From assembly GCA_024644655.1 (NCBI GenBank), contig JAHEHJ010000002.1:21833-85832 (forward strand): a stretch of DNA of 64,000 nt, written 5' to 3'. A program made the position numbers and the translations under genes. Below, piece by piece: positions 1 through 8,821 of the stretch; position 1 is the stretch's first letter, and the number at the start of each line of letters is the position of its first letter. Under the pieces are notes generated by a model. That model was not told where the DNA came from, did not search any database, and was given only the letters and a program-made list of their open reading frames with translations. The stretch comes from Flavobacterium sp. GTDB taxonomy: Bacteria > Bacteroidota > Bacteroidia > Flavobacteriales > Flavobacteriaceae.

Positions 1-172
1 TTGAAATAAAAATCTGATTTAAAATAACAATTTATATGCTTTTTAAACTTTCTTGTCAATCTATAGCCCGATTTCAAAAGTAGTCTTATTTTTTGTTTAA
101 TCAAAGGCGCTTCTAATGTCTTTGTCGCTCATTTAAACTTAAAAGAAGTTGGTTTTTTTATATCTTTGGTTA

Positions 173-1759
173 ATGAGAAAGATTTATACACTTCCTTTTT
201 ATTTTACTTTTATCTTCATATCCTTTGCCCAAGGACCTAATACACTTTGGATGCGCACCTATGGAGGCACTGATGCTGATAGAGCATACGCTGTAAGTAC
301 AACAAATGATGGTGGTTCTATTTTTGTTGGCCAAACTAATTCAAGAAATGGGGATGTATCAGGCCTACATGGTACTAGTTCTGATTCCGATTACTGGGTT
401 GTAAAATTAAATGCAGCAGGCGACATACAGTGGCAAAAATGCCTTGGTGGAACGAATAAAGAATCTGCAAGTGATGTTATTCAGGTTTATGATGGTGGAT
501 ATGTTATTACAGGATTGACCACTTCAAATGACGGTGACGTAACTCTCAATCATAGCACTGGTTATCTCTATGAAGATGTTTGGGTTGTTAAAATTAATGG
601 TTCTGGTACTCTATTGTGGGAAAAAAGCTTTGGTTGTAGAGAACCAGAGTATAGTCCCTACTTATCTGAAACAATTGATGGTGGCATTTTTGTTTGTACT
701 AGTTTACAAAATCAGACCGACTATAGCGGAAGTGCTCCTTTTACTTATGGTGTTGGTAGTAATACAGGATCTGTAGATTACTGGGTAATAAAATTAAATT
801 CCTTAGGAGAAATGCAATGGAACAATCATTATGGAGGTGAAAATTTTGATCGTTCATTCTCTATCAAGGCCACGCCAGATGGAGGATGTATTGTTGCTGG
901 ATCGAGTGATTCACACCATCATGATGTAACTAATTCCTTAACAGCAGATGGTGTATTAATCTCTGATTATTGGATTTTAAAATTGAGCGCCACAGGAGCA
1001 ATTGAATGGCAAAATTCATATGGGGGACTGAGTACTGATGGGGCAAAAAGTATCGCCGTAACAAATGATGGAGGATATATAATAGCCGGTCTCACCTCTT
1101 CAAATAACACTGTTAACGTAACCAATTATCATGGTAATACAGATGGATGGCTTATTAAATTAAACGCATCAGGTACATTAGAATGGCAAAAATCTATTGG
1201 CGGTTCGAATGTAGACTATTTATATGCTATTATACAAACATTAGATGGAGGGTATATAGCATGCGGACAAACAGACTCTATAGATGGCGATTTGGACGGT
1301 ATAACTACAGGTGCCAAAGCTTGGCTTGTAAAACTTGATAGTATTGGCAATATTTCCTGGCAAAGACATTACAAACAGCTCCCCTACAATAATGTGTTTT
1401 ACGATATTTCTCAGTCTACCAACGGAACTTTAATTGCTGTCGGTAGTGGAGAATATTCAAGTACTGGGAATATTGATGTCTTTGCTGTTAAATTAGATGC
1501 AGAGTCATTGTCCAACAGCGACTTTTCAAAATCTGATATTATTCTATATCCCAATGCTGTTGATGCTATTTTGAACATTCAATATTATGGGCAAGTCAAT
1601 GAGAAAATAAATATATATGACATGCTAGGTAAAAAGGTAAACTCCTTTTATATTAAAAATAACACTGTAGATATGAGTTCACTACAAAAAGGCCTTTATT
1701 TCGTAGAAATTAAAAATGAGTTCAATCAGACTACAGTAAAAAAGATTATTAAGATTTAA
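173..1759 (+). CDS. Secreted T9SS type A sorting-domain repeat protein
   Basis: This is a predicted exported protein of about 528 residues. The track starts at a TTG (149), but the ATG at 173 puts a normal signal peptide first (MRKIYTLPFYF.., cleaving near FAQG), so I use it. The body has about seven repeats of 55-65 residues built on DGGYIITG, DYWVVKLN and WQ..GG words, which resemble beta-propeller blades. The last 75 residues form a Por-secretion C-terminal domain (YPNAVDAILNI ... GLYFVEI) ending in KKIIKI; the usual YPNP motif reads YPNA here. By family knowledge, such proteins cross the outer membrane through T9SS and are attached to the surface or released. The ligand or function cannot be inferred. 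A TATCTTTG lies only a few bases before the ATG, so a very short leader is possible. Confidence 0.85.
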   Translation: MRKIYTLPFYFTFIFISFAQGPNTLWMRTYGGTDADRAYAVSTTNDGGSIFVGQTNSRNGDVSGLHGTSSDSDYWVVKLNAAGDIQWQKCLGGTNKESASDVIQVYDGGYVITGLTTSNDGDVTLNHSTGYLYEDVWVVKINGSGTLLWEKSFGCREPEYSPYLSETIDGGIFVCTSLQNQTDYSGSAPFTYGVGSNTGSVDYWVIKLNSLGEMQWNNHYGGENFDRSFSIKATPDGGCIVAGSSDSHHHDVTNSLTADGVLISDYWILKLSATGAIEWQNSYGGLSTDGAKSIAVTNDGGYIIAGLTSSNNTVNVTNYHGNTDGWLIKLNASGTLEWQKSIGGSNVDYLYAIIQTLDGGYIACGQTDSIDGDLDGITTGAKAWLVKLDSIGNISWQRHYKQLPYNNVFYDISQSTNGTLIAVGSGEYSSTGNIDVFAVKLDAESLSNSDFSKSDIILYPNAVDAILNIQYYGQVNEKINIYDMLGKKVNSFYIKNNTVDMSSLQKGLYFVEIKNEFNQTTVKKIIKI

Positions 1760-2078
1760 TCCTTGTGCGCACTTTTTATAATCTCCTTATGTAAACTTTG
1801 AATTCAAAATTAGTGAACATTGCTTTTACACATCAAAGAAATTCATACTATTTGTCATTCAAGAATGATTTACGAGCAATCCAAGATGATCTTCAAATTC
1901 AAGAATTCCGCTCCAAAATGACAAATGTGACTTCTAGGATAATACTTGAAGGATTAAGACTAACTCTTCCAAAGGTATTCCTGAAGATTTAATTGCAATT
2001 TATAATCGTTAATAAATTAAAATTTGAACATGCCTTTTGAAAACGGCATCCAATACTTGGAAAAAGATTTTTTACTTT
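1760..2078. other. Intergenic region between convergent genes
   Basis: This 319-base AT-rich gap separates the T9SS protein gene from rfbD, which ends facing it. The only open frame is a 64-residue TTG-started ORF (1798-1992) with no recognisable features, and I do not accept it as a gene. A small imperfect hairpin (ATGCC...GGCAT, 2030-2049) near the rfbD end is the only structure seen and is a weak terminator candidate for the polysaccharide operon. Confidence 0.5.
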
Positions 2079-2924
2079 TTACCTTTTTAAACTGTCTTCC
2101 CAATTTTTAATCTGAATTCCAAAAGCATTCTTGATTTTTGTCTTGTCCAACACACTAAACTTTGGTCTTTGGGCCGGTGTTGGATAAGCTGATGTTGGTA
2201 TTGGTTTTAAATCTATGTTTATGTTGTTAACCTCAAAAATCTTTTTGGCAAAATCATACCAGCTGCATTGTCCCTCGTTACTAAAGTTATAGATGCCGAA
2301 TTTGGATGCTGTGTTTTGGGAGCTAAAAGTGACTATCTTAATAAGAGCTTCTGCTAAATCAACAGCATTGGTTGGTGAACCTATTTGGTCATTTACTACC
2401 GAAAGTGTATCTCTTTCTGAAGCCAGTCGCAGCATGGTTTTCATAAAATTGTTTCCAAATTGAGAATACACCCAAGAGGTTCTGAGGATAAAATACTCAT
2501 CAAAAACAGCTCGAATAGCATTTTCACCATCGAGTTTAGTTTGACCGTAAACTCCAGTTGGATTTGGAATGTCATTCTCGCCGTAAGGCGTATTTTTTTT
2601 GCCATCAAAAACAAAATCGGTAGAGACGTGAAATAAAACGGTATGATACTTTTTACAAACGACAGCTAAGTTTTGAACTCCAATAGCATTGATTAAATGA
2701 GCTTTTTTGGGTTCACTTTCAGCTCTGTCGACAGCTGTATAAGCAGCAGCATTAATACAATATTGAGGTTTATAATGGTAAAATACAGATTTACAATTTT
2801 CGAAATTTGTAATATCTAAACTTTTAGAATCACAAAAAATAAATTGAATTTCCGGATAATTAGACGCTATATGCTTTAAGCTTTGCCCCAGTTGTCCATT
2901 AGCCCCTGTAATTAATACTACCAT
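2079..2924 (-). CDS. rfbD: dTDP-4-dehydrorhamnose reductase
   Basis: This enzyme catalyses the last step of dTDP-L-rhamnose synthesis, the NAD(P)H-dependent reduction of dTDP-4-dehydro-L-rhamnose, in the cytoplasm. The 281-residue length is normal. It is an extended short-chain dehydrogenase: the N-terminal Rossmann motif GANGQLG is at residues 7-13, the STDFVFDG segment follows, and the catalytic YGQTK (YxxxK) is near residue 128. The start overlaps the end of rfbC by 7 bases, so the two are translationally close-coupled. It is the last gene of the operon DUF6909 - Wzz-like - rfbA - rfbC - rfbD. No rfbB follows it in this window. Confidence 0.95.
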   Translation of the reverse strand: MVVLITGANGQLGQSLKHIASNYPEIQFIFCDSKSLDITNFENCKSVFYHYKPQYCINAAAYTAVDRAESEPKKAHLINAIGVQNLAVVCKKYHTVLFHVSTDFVFDGKKNTPYGENDIPNPTGVYGQTKLDGENAIRAVFDEYFILRTSWVYSQFGNNFMKTMLRLASERDTLSVVNDQIGSPTNAVDLAEALIKIVTFSSQNTASKFGIYNFSNEGQCSWYDFAKKIFEVNNINIDLKPIPTSAYPTPAQRPKFSVLDKTKIKNAFGIQIKNWEDSLKR

Positions 2925-3469
2925 ACTTTTTTTGCATTTTCAAAAGAAGGAAGTGTTTTGTCCTTTTCTGAAATAATTAAATCTTCTAATTTAAATTGCC
3001 AATCCACATTAATTGTGGGATCATTATAATTAATTCCTCCTTCTGATTCTTTATTGTAAAAATTATCGCATTTGTAAAAGAACGTGGCCGTTTCACTTAA
3101 TACTAAAAAACCGTGAGCAAATCCTCTTGGCACAAAAAACTGTCTTTGGTTTTCTCCTGATATTAGTATAGAAACATATTGCCCATAAGTAGCTGAATCA
3201 GGTCTTATATCAACCGCAACATCAAGAACTTCTCCCTGTAGTACTCTTACTAATTTAGCTTGAGCAAATTCATTTGTTTGATAATGTAAACCTCTTAATA
3301 CTCCTTTTGTAGAATAGGATTGGTTGTCTTGTACAAAGTGAACATTTTGACCCACTCCGATTTGAAAGGTGTTTTCATTAAAACTCTCCATAAAATAACC
3401 TCGTTCATCACGGATAATTTTTGGCTCAATAATAAAACAACCTTCCAGTTTTGTAGCAATAAAATTCAT
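2918..3469 (-). CDS. rfbC: dTDP-4-dehydrorhamnose 3,5-epimerase
   Basis: This cupin-fold enzyme converts dTDP-4-dehydro-6-deoxyglucose to the L-lyxo epimer, the third step of dTDP-L-rhamnose synthesis. At 183 residues it has the normal length. Family motifs are visible: RDERGYFMESFNENTF near residue 20, GVLRGLHYQ near residue 57 (containing the catalytic-region His), and VPRGFAHGFLVL near residue 115. It lies 3 bases after rfbA and overlaps rfbD by 7 bases, so it is inside a tight operon. Confidence 0.95.
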   Translation of the reverse strand: MNFIATKLEGCFIIEPKIIRDERGYFMESFNENTFQIGVGQNVHFVQDNQSYSTKGVLRGLHYQTNEFAQAKLVRVLQGEVLDVAVDIRPDSATYGQYVSILISGENQRQFFVPRGFAHGFLVLSETATFFYKCDNFYNKESEGGINYNDPTINVDWQFKLEDLIISEKDKTLPSFENAKKVW

Positions 3470-3472
3470 TTT

Positions 3473-4330
3473 TTATATTAAACTTAATAAATGAGTGCCA
3501 TAACCACTTTTTAATAACGGCTGTGCTAATTTTTTTAACTGATTGGCATCTATAAAGCCCATTCTAAATGCAGCTTCTTCAATAGCACCTATTTTCAAAC
3601 CTTGTCGCTCTTCTATAACTTGAACAAATTGACTGGCTTGCATTAAGGAGTTAAATGTACCTGTATCTAACCAAGCTGTTCCTCTATCAAGTATACTTAC
3701 TTTGAGCTTCCCTCTTTTTAAATACTCTTTGTTTACATCTGTAATTTCTAATTCCCCTCGGTGACTTGGTTTGATATTTGCCGCAATATCCACAACATCA
3801 TTATCATAAAAATAAATACCCGGAACTGCAAAATTAGATTTAGGTTTTTCTGGTTTTTCTTCTATCGAAAGCACATTCCCATTTTCATCAAAATCAACTA
3901 CTCCATAGCGTTCTGGATCATGGACATGATAAGCATATATAATTCCACCGTCAGGATTATTATTGGTTAATAATAATGACGATAAACCTGTTCCGTAAAA
4001 AATATTGTCTCCCAGTACTAATGCTACTTTATCTGTCCCTATAAAATCTTTACCAATAATAAATGCTTCAGCTAAACCATTTGGATTTTCTTGAATTGCA
4101 TATTCAAATCGACAACCTAATGAACTTCCATCTCCCAATAACTGTCTAAATAAAGGTAGATCATGTGGAGTAGAGATAATTAATATTTCATTAATTCCAG
4201 ACCACAATAAAGTAGATAATGGGTAATAAATCATTGGCTTATCATAAATTGGCATCAACTGTTTACTCACTGCTAATGTCAATGGATGTAAACGTGTTCC
4301 CGATCCACCCGCTAAAATAATTCCTTTCAT
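3473..4330 (-). CDS. rfbA: Glucose-1-phosphate thymidylyltransferase
   Basis: This enzyme couples dTTP and glucose-1-phosphate to dTDP-glucose, the first step of dTDP-rhamnose synthesis, and is usually feedback-inhibited by dTDP-rhamnose. The nucleotidyltransferase signature [11 protein letters not shown] is at residues 8-18, followed by [17 protein letters not shown] and VLGDNIFYG (metal-binding Asp). The 285-residue length matches the family. Its ATG overlaps the stop of the upstream Wzz-like gene by one base, which suggests translational coupling of chain-length control and sugar supply. Confidence 0.96.
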   Translation of the reverse strand: MKGIILAGGSGTRLHPLTLAVSKQLMPIYDKPMIYYPLSTLLWSGINEILIISTPHDLPLFRQLLGDGSSLGCRFEYAIQENPNGLAEAFIIGKDFIGTDKVALVLGDNIFYGTGLSSLLLTNNNPDGGIIYAYHVHDPERYGVVDFDENGNVLSIEEKPEKPKSNFAVPGIYFYDNDVVDIAANIKPSHRGELEITDVNKEYLKRGKLKVSILDRGTAWLDTGTFNSLMQASQFVQVIEERQGLKIGAIEEAAFRMGFIDANQLKKLAQPLLKSGYGTHLLSLI

Positions 4331-5325
4331 TACTTACTTATTAATTTTGCCAATTGTCTTTTATAATATCTCTTAAAATAAGAAATAGAGATGAAGATAA
4401 ACAAGAAAAATAAAGGAATTATTAATTTCATTTTTCCATTTATTGATTCTGTATTTTTAATATTTAACGCAATACTATTTACTTTAATAATTTTATCCAA
4501 ATTAATTAATTCCATGCGTTTTGTTCCTTGTTCATACAACAAATCATTTTTAGTTTTTAGCAATTCACCCAATTGAGAATTTTCATTATAATAAACTAAT
4601 TTGTCACTTTTTTGAGAAGAACCATTAACGGTGTTAGAAAAAGTATTTAAAATTGCATTAATTTGGTTGAGGATAGAATCATTTTCAACCATTTTTTTCT
4701 TAATATTTATAATATATTGGCGCTGTATAGACGTGTAATATTCCGAATTATTTATATAATTTAAGATTGGATTTACCATGTTTTTTTCAGAGGTTAATCC
4801 AGAGGTTGAAAATATAATTTCGTGATATGGATAGTTTTTACTGGTCATGTCTTCATTGACAATTTTTTTAATATCACCATCTTCCGCCATTAATTTTAAT
4901 AATTCAAAGTTGTTGTCTTTGTCTTTATTTCCTATAAATTTATACACATCAAGTATCGGTTCTATTTTAATAGTGTTTATTTTTTTAGGAAACTTTATCC
5001 CTACTACATCTCTTAAAAAAACAGTGTCGTTATCTTTTATTTTAGAATTTAAGAGCTCTATTTTAGAGTACAAATAATCATTAGAACCAAAATTAGGGCA
5101 TACTATCAATTTATGATTGTATGACTTATTGGTTTTATCTAAGTATGTGCCCATTACGACTCCTATAACTACAATAATTGTTATCCAAATAACATTCCTT
5201 CTAAAGTATAATAGTGCTCTAAATATGCTGTTTGAGATTCCCTCAAAAAAACTTCCGATTTTTTTAGAAATTTGAGACAAATCAATTTCTTGATTGTCTG
5301 TATTTTGCTGAGTTGTTTCGCTCAT
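4330..5325 (-). CDS. Wzz-like polysaccharide chain-length / co-polymerase protein
   Basis: This 331-residue inner-membrane protein has two transmembrane helices in the arrangement of polysaccharide co-polymerases: one at about residues 44-62 and one at about 300-317, followed by a basic cytoplasmic tail ([10 protein letters not shown]). The roughly 240-residue loop between them would be periplasmic and is helix- and Asn/Lys-rich. The family assignment rests on topology, length and position next to rfbA; primary sequence conservation in this family is poor. The expected role is setting polymer length for O-antigen or capsule. It begins 8 bases after the DUF6909 gene. Confidence 0.75.
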   Translation of the reverse strand: MSETTQQNTDNQEIDLSQISKKIGSFFEGISNSIFRALLYFRRNVIWITIIVVIGVVMGTYLDKTNKSYNHKLIVCPNFGSNDYLYSKIELLNSKIKDNDTVFLRDVVGIKFPKKINTIKIEPILDVYKFIGNKDKDNNFELLKLMAEDGDIKKIVNEDMTSKNYPYHEIIFSTSGLTSEKNMVNPILNYINNSEYYTSIQRQYIINIKKKMVENDSILNQINAILNTFSNTVNGSSQKSDKLVYYNENSQLGELLKTKNDLLYEQGTKRMELINLDKIIKVNSIALNIKNTESINGKMKLIIPLFFLFIFISISYFKRYYKRQLAKLISK

Positions 5326-5333
5326 ATAAATGA

Positions 5334-7022
5334 TTATTTTATGTTAAATATTTGTTCTAGAATTTTAATAGTGATTAAATAGGTTGGCTTAACCCCTGTT
5401 GTTCCTAATCCTCCAGAAGCTAAAGTACTACCTGTTTCTAATGGATTATCAGAGGCATAATATGCATACCTAACTTTTACATTTGGATGAATACTTTTTC
5501 TAATTTTTGAGGCTGATTGAATCGCTTTTTGGTAATAAGCTCCTTCCATTTCTAACCCAATTGCTCCCCACGTTGACTCATGAAAAAATTTCAATAAATC
5601 CTTGTTTTGAAGCGAGGTTCCAAGAACAGTTACCATTGGACCTGCAAAAACAGGAATATCATTTCCTTCAAACATTTTAGCCGTTAATTCATTTTCAAAA
5701 GGATAATTATCTGCTGTGCCTTCATTAATATGGGCATTTGGAATCATAATGTCTCCTTTCCCTCCTTGAAGAATACCGGCTTTACCCATTATAGAAACCG
5801 ATTCTACTTTTAAAAATAAATGATTATTTACCTTTTTAAACGGTTTAAGTAACTCATCAATAGTTTCATAAGCTTGTTCGCCAAAGGCATAATCCATAAC
5901 CACAATTACGGGATAATCATTTCCTAATTTGGCATTTGGAAATCCAGATTTTGACCAATCTATTTGTGCCGTATCAAAAATTTGAACATCTATATTGGTT
6001 CCTGACGTATCAAGCAATGAAATCATTCCGTGTTTTAAAGCAAAATCTTCTACTTTACTTCGTAACTCTTTACTTCCAGACGCACTCAAATCTTCATATA
6101 TCTGATAATCCGATTTTCCTTTGTATTTTGTAGCTAATACTCCATTGGCAAAAATAGAATTCATAACAGAGTGCATATTGGCACTAATAATATGAATAGG
6201 TCTATCTATTAAATTATGCTGAAATAAAACTTCTTTAATATTTGTAGCCCAAATTTCACCATGAATATGATGCCCTAATCTTTCTCTTAAAATGGGACTG
6301 AATGTAATAGTTCTTTTATTGTTATCAACTACTTCCTCAATCGCAATTTTTCCTAACCAATAGATAAGATGTAAAAATCTATCTGGCTTTTCAGCCGTGC
6401 CAAAATCATCATATATATTCATAACCTCAGCAAACGTTCTGCCTAAAACATTAGCCGCATGAGATATTGCCTTTTCTTTATCAACTTGATTTAGTTTTTT
6501 GGTTTGTATAGCGGCTTGTTCTAACTTCTGCCAATCCCGAGAAATTCTACCTTCATCATCAATCAATACACGGTTTTTTATTTTGTGTGATTCGATAAAA
6601 ATAAAAGTCAAATGCGTTAAAATATCATAAATATCTGAGCGACCGCGAGTAATTTCAACATTCATTTGCTCATCATCTATTCGATAACAATTTCGTCTTC
6701 TCTTTGGAGGAATAATAGCTTTAAAATGGGATTTTGAATATCCCTCGTCTGAAGTTAAATTGATATAACGGCATTCTTCAATGCCTACCGGAAGTCGTTC
6801 AATAACATAAAGTAAACCATTTAACTCTACTTTTTCCTCTGCAATACTCCCGTAAATCTCAGGGCGAAGCGCTAATAATGCTTCTCTTAATGTGTCTCCT
6901 GAAACACCCATTGGTTTATAAAAACCTCTGTTAAATAAATGTCTCATTGTAATGTACAATCGTTCGATAGCTGCCGACGATTCTTGCGCTCTTGAGCGCG
7001 AAATGTTTTTAATTTCCTTCAT
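5334..7022 (-). CDS. DUF6909-family protein with nucleoside-phosphorylase-like C-terminus
   Basis: This is a 562-residue soluble protein without signal peptide or membrane segments. I recognise it as the uncharacterised family seen across flavobacteria (DUF6909 by recollection; I could not run a search). The N-terminal half is helical and basic (RRRNCYRID near residue 110). The C-terminal third carries GPMVTVLGTS, then GLEMEGAYYQKA near residue 500, then YASDNP. These resemble the MEGA/EMEA and SDN motifs of the purine nucleoside phosphorylase / AMP nucleosidase fold, so a nucleotide- or nucleoside-related enzyme is an inference. It is the first gene of the Wzz-rfbACD operon, 8 bases upstream of the Wzz-like gene, and has a good promoter just upstream. 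Confidence 0.7.
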   Translation of the reverse strand: MKEIKNISRSRAQESSAAIERLYITMRHLFNRGFYKPMGVSGDTLREALLALRPEIYGSIAEEKVELNGLLYVIERLPVGIEECRYINLTSDEGYSKSHFKAIIPPKRRRNCYRIDDEQMNVEITRGRSDIYDILTHLTFIFIESHKIKNRVLIDDEGRISRDWQKLEQAAIQTKKLNQVDKEKAISHAANVLGRTFAEVMNIYDDFGTAEKPDRFLHLIYWLGKIAIEEVVDNNKRTITFSPILRERLGHHIHGEIWATNIKEVLFQHNLIDRPIHIISANMHSVMNSIFANGVLATKYKGKSDYQIYEDLSASGSKELRSKVEDFALKHGMISLLDTSGTNIDVQIFDTAQIDWSKSGFPNAKLGNDYPVIVVMDYAFGEQAYETIDELLKPFKKVNNHLFLKVESVSIMGKAGILQGGKGDIMIPNAHINEGTADNYPFENELTAKMFEGNDIPVFAGPMVTVLGTSLQNKDLLKFFHESTWGAIGLEMEGAYYQKAIQSASKIRKSIHPNVKVRYAYYASDNPLETGSTLASGGLGTTGVKPTYLITIKILEQIFNIK

Positions 7023-7042
7023 TAAATTGTTTTTCTAACCTA

Positions 7043-7050
7043 CAAATATA
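7043..7050 (-). promoter_or_regulatory. Promoter -7 box of the polysaccharide operon
   Basis: On the minus strand this reads TATATTTG, an exact match to the Bacteroidota -7 consensus TAnnTTTG, 21 bases before the DUF6909 start codon. No well-spaced TTG -33 element is seen. Confidence 0.6.
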
Positions 7051-7062
7051 GGGTTTTTAACT

Positions 7063-7932
7063 TTAGTTGGTAAGTACCAAATTAATTGAAGGCTCATACA
7101 CCATCATTTTAGGATTGGGATTGTTACTGTCCTGTTTCGTTTGCTTATTCCATTTTCCTCCATAAAAGGTGAAAATAAAATCTCTTTGCACATAATTGTA
7201 GAGCATAAAAGGATAATACGTTTTTTGAATGAGTACTTTTTTTGTATTCGTGTCTTGTATTTCTCGCTCAACTTTGTTTTTTTCAATGATTAATTTTTCA
7301 TACCCAATAAAAACTCCTGTTTTTGGCATTCTTAAATTTAATTCTGTAACATCAAAAAAGGTCTTCTTAACTCCTTTTTTTACCGATACTACAAAATCTT
7401 TGCTAAGTAATTCATCTCCCGGAAAACCATCTGAATTTACCCCATAAAAATGGATTTTTACAGACGCATTCTCAATTTCACTGTCTGTTAAAATGGAAAC
7501 CTGTTTGATGTATTTTGTTTTTTTATATTTCGAATAATAGGGGAAAAACTTTGCGTCTATCTTGGGTCCATTATCAAAAGCTTGATATGTTTCGTTCTTT
7601 ACTTTCCCTATTTCCAATTCTCGTGTTTCAAATCGTTTTGGAGCAACAGTAACTTCATCCAATTTTAAAGCAATTGCGTTTAAAATTACTTTTTGAACTT
7701 GATTTGCTCTTATTGTTTTTTTCTCATACCCCAAAGCTGAAAAAACTAAATTTTTGGTTTCAGAAACAGTAATTGTAAAGGCACCATTTTCTTCAGATGA
7801 TGTTCCGCTATTTTCATTTTCCACAGCTATGTTGACATAAGATATGGGTTGATTGTTTTCATCTACGACCACACCTTTAATTTGAGCAGATAGAGAGAGG
7901 GTAAATAAAAAAAGAAATACTACTGTTTTCAT
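7063..7932 (-). CDS. Carboxypeptidase-regulatory-like domain protein (paralogue B)
   Basis: This is a 289-residue exported protein. A signal peptide (MKTVVFLFLFTLSLSAQ) is followed by a CarboxypepD_reg-like beta-sandwich (about residues 19-90; VVVDENNQPISYVNI, then TSSEENGAF, then ALGYEKK), then about 190 residues of unassigned beta-rich sequence. The same N-terminal module occurs in TonB-dependent receptors and in envelope proteins of Bacteroidota. The gene starts 1 base after its paralogue, with which it shares near-identical N-terminal codons but a diverged C-terminal half. It is the last gene of the M23-SdpI-GH3 operon. The molecular role is unknown; periplasmic or outer-membrane location is likely. 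Confidence 0.8.
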   Translation of the reverse strand: MKTVVFLFLFTLSLSAQIKGVVVDENNQPISYVNIAVENENSGTSSEENGAFTITVSETKNLVFSALGYEKKTIRANQVQKVILNAIALKLDEVTVAPKRFETRELEIGKVKNETYQAFDNGPKIDAKFFPYYSKYKKTKYIKQVSILTDSEIENASVKIHFYGVNSDGFPGDELLSKDFVVSVKKGVKKTFFDVTELNLRMPKTGVFIGYEKLIIEKNKVEREIQDTNTKKVLIQKTYYPFMLYNYVQRDFIFTFYGGKWNKQTKQDSNNPNPKMMVYEPSINLVLTN

Positions 7933-7933
7933 T

Positions 7934-8821
7934 CTAGTCTGTTAAAGTTACATTAATTGCAGGCGAAATTACTTTTGATTTAGTTTTTTGATTGATATAC
8001 ATACTAAATCGTTGTTTTGTCCATTTGCCAGCGCGAAAAGTATAACTTTCCTCTAAATCTGAATTAGTATACATTATATGCGGTCCATAATTTAAAATAT
8101 AAATTGTTTTTTTAGAGTTTATAATTCCAGCCTTTTCCATATACTTGTTACTGTCAATCAATAAACTCTCAAAGCCCACTATAATTCCTTCTTTTGGCAT
8201 TTCTATATCATAGGACGATACATCTACTATTGTTTTGTGTTTCCCTTTTTTAGTTTTAACAATAATCGATTCAGAAATCATATCAATTCCGGGTAATCCA
8301 TCTTTTGCTATTCTATAAATGCGTGCTCTAAAAGAAGCGCCTTCTACTTCGCTATTTGTAAAAAAGATAAGATTCTTAATATGGCTGATATCTTTGTTTA
8401 TTGTGTCACGATTTATGTTTTTTGCTAATATCCAAGGCGCAGTTTGTGGTTCAGGTAGGTAATAGCGGTTTTTTGAATTACCAACTTCTACTTCTTTAGT
8501 CCTTTTGGGTTTTGTAACAATAACTTCATTCAATTTATAAATAGCAGCTGACATAACCACCTTTTTAGTATCGGCAGCTGCCAATTTTAAAGTTTCATAT
8601 CCCATTGCTGAAAAAATCAATTCTTTATTTTGTTCTGAAACTGAAACTGAAAACTCCCCATTTTCTTCCGAAGTAGTTCCAGTATTTTCATTTTCCACAG
8701 TTATGTTGACATAGGAAATAGGCTGATTATTTGCATCTACAACCACACCTTTAATTTGACCCGACAAAGAAAAACCTATCAACAACACCAACCAAAAGAA
8801 TCTCTTTTGTTTCATTTTCAT
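7934..8821 (-). CDS. Carboxypeptidase-regulatory-like domain protein (paralogue A)
   Basis: This is a 295-residue exported protein with signal peptide (MKMKQKRFFWLVLLIGFSLSGQ) and a CarboxypepD_reg-like domain at about residues 23-95 (VVVDANNQPISYVNI, TTSEENGEF, AMGYETL). The C-terminal 200 residues share the outline of paralogue B (GxPGxD, KKGKHKTIVDVSSY, MPKEGIIVGFESLL) but are strongly diverged. This indicates a tandem duplication followed by divergence. It directly follows the GH3 gene with no spacer, so all five genes are probably one transcript. No catalytic motif is visible. Confidence 0.8.
   Translation of the reverse strand: MKMKQKRFFWLVLLIGFSLSGQIKGVVVDANNQPISYVNITVENENTGTTSEENGEFSVSVSEQNKELIFSAMGYETLKLAAADTKKVVMSAAIYKLNEVIVTKPKRTKEVEVGNSKNRYYLPEPQTAPWILAKNINRDTINKDISHIKNLIFFTNSEVEGASFRARIYRIAKDGLPGIDMISESIIVKTKKGKHKTIVDVSSYDIEMPKEGIIVGFESLLIDSNKYMEKAGIINSKKTIYILNYGPHIMYTNSDLEESYTFRAGKWTKQRFSMYINQKTKSKVISPAINVTLTD

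Noticed and set aside
1798-1992. 64-residue ORF with TTG start
   Set aside because: No domain, signal peptide or promoter, and the composition looks like translated AT-rich spacer; no neighbour supports it.
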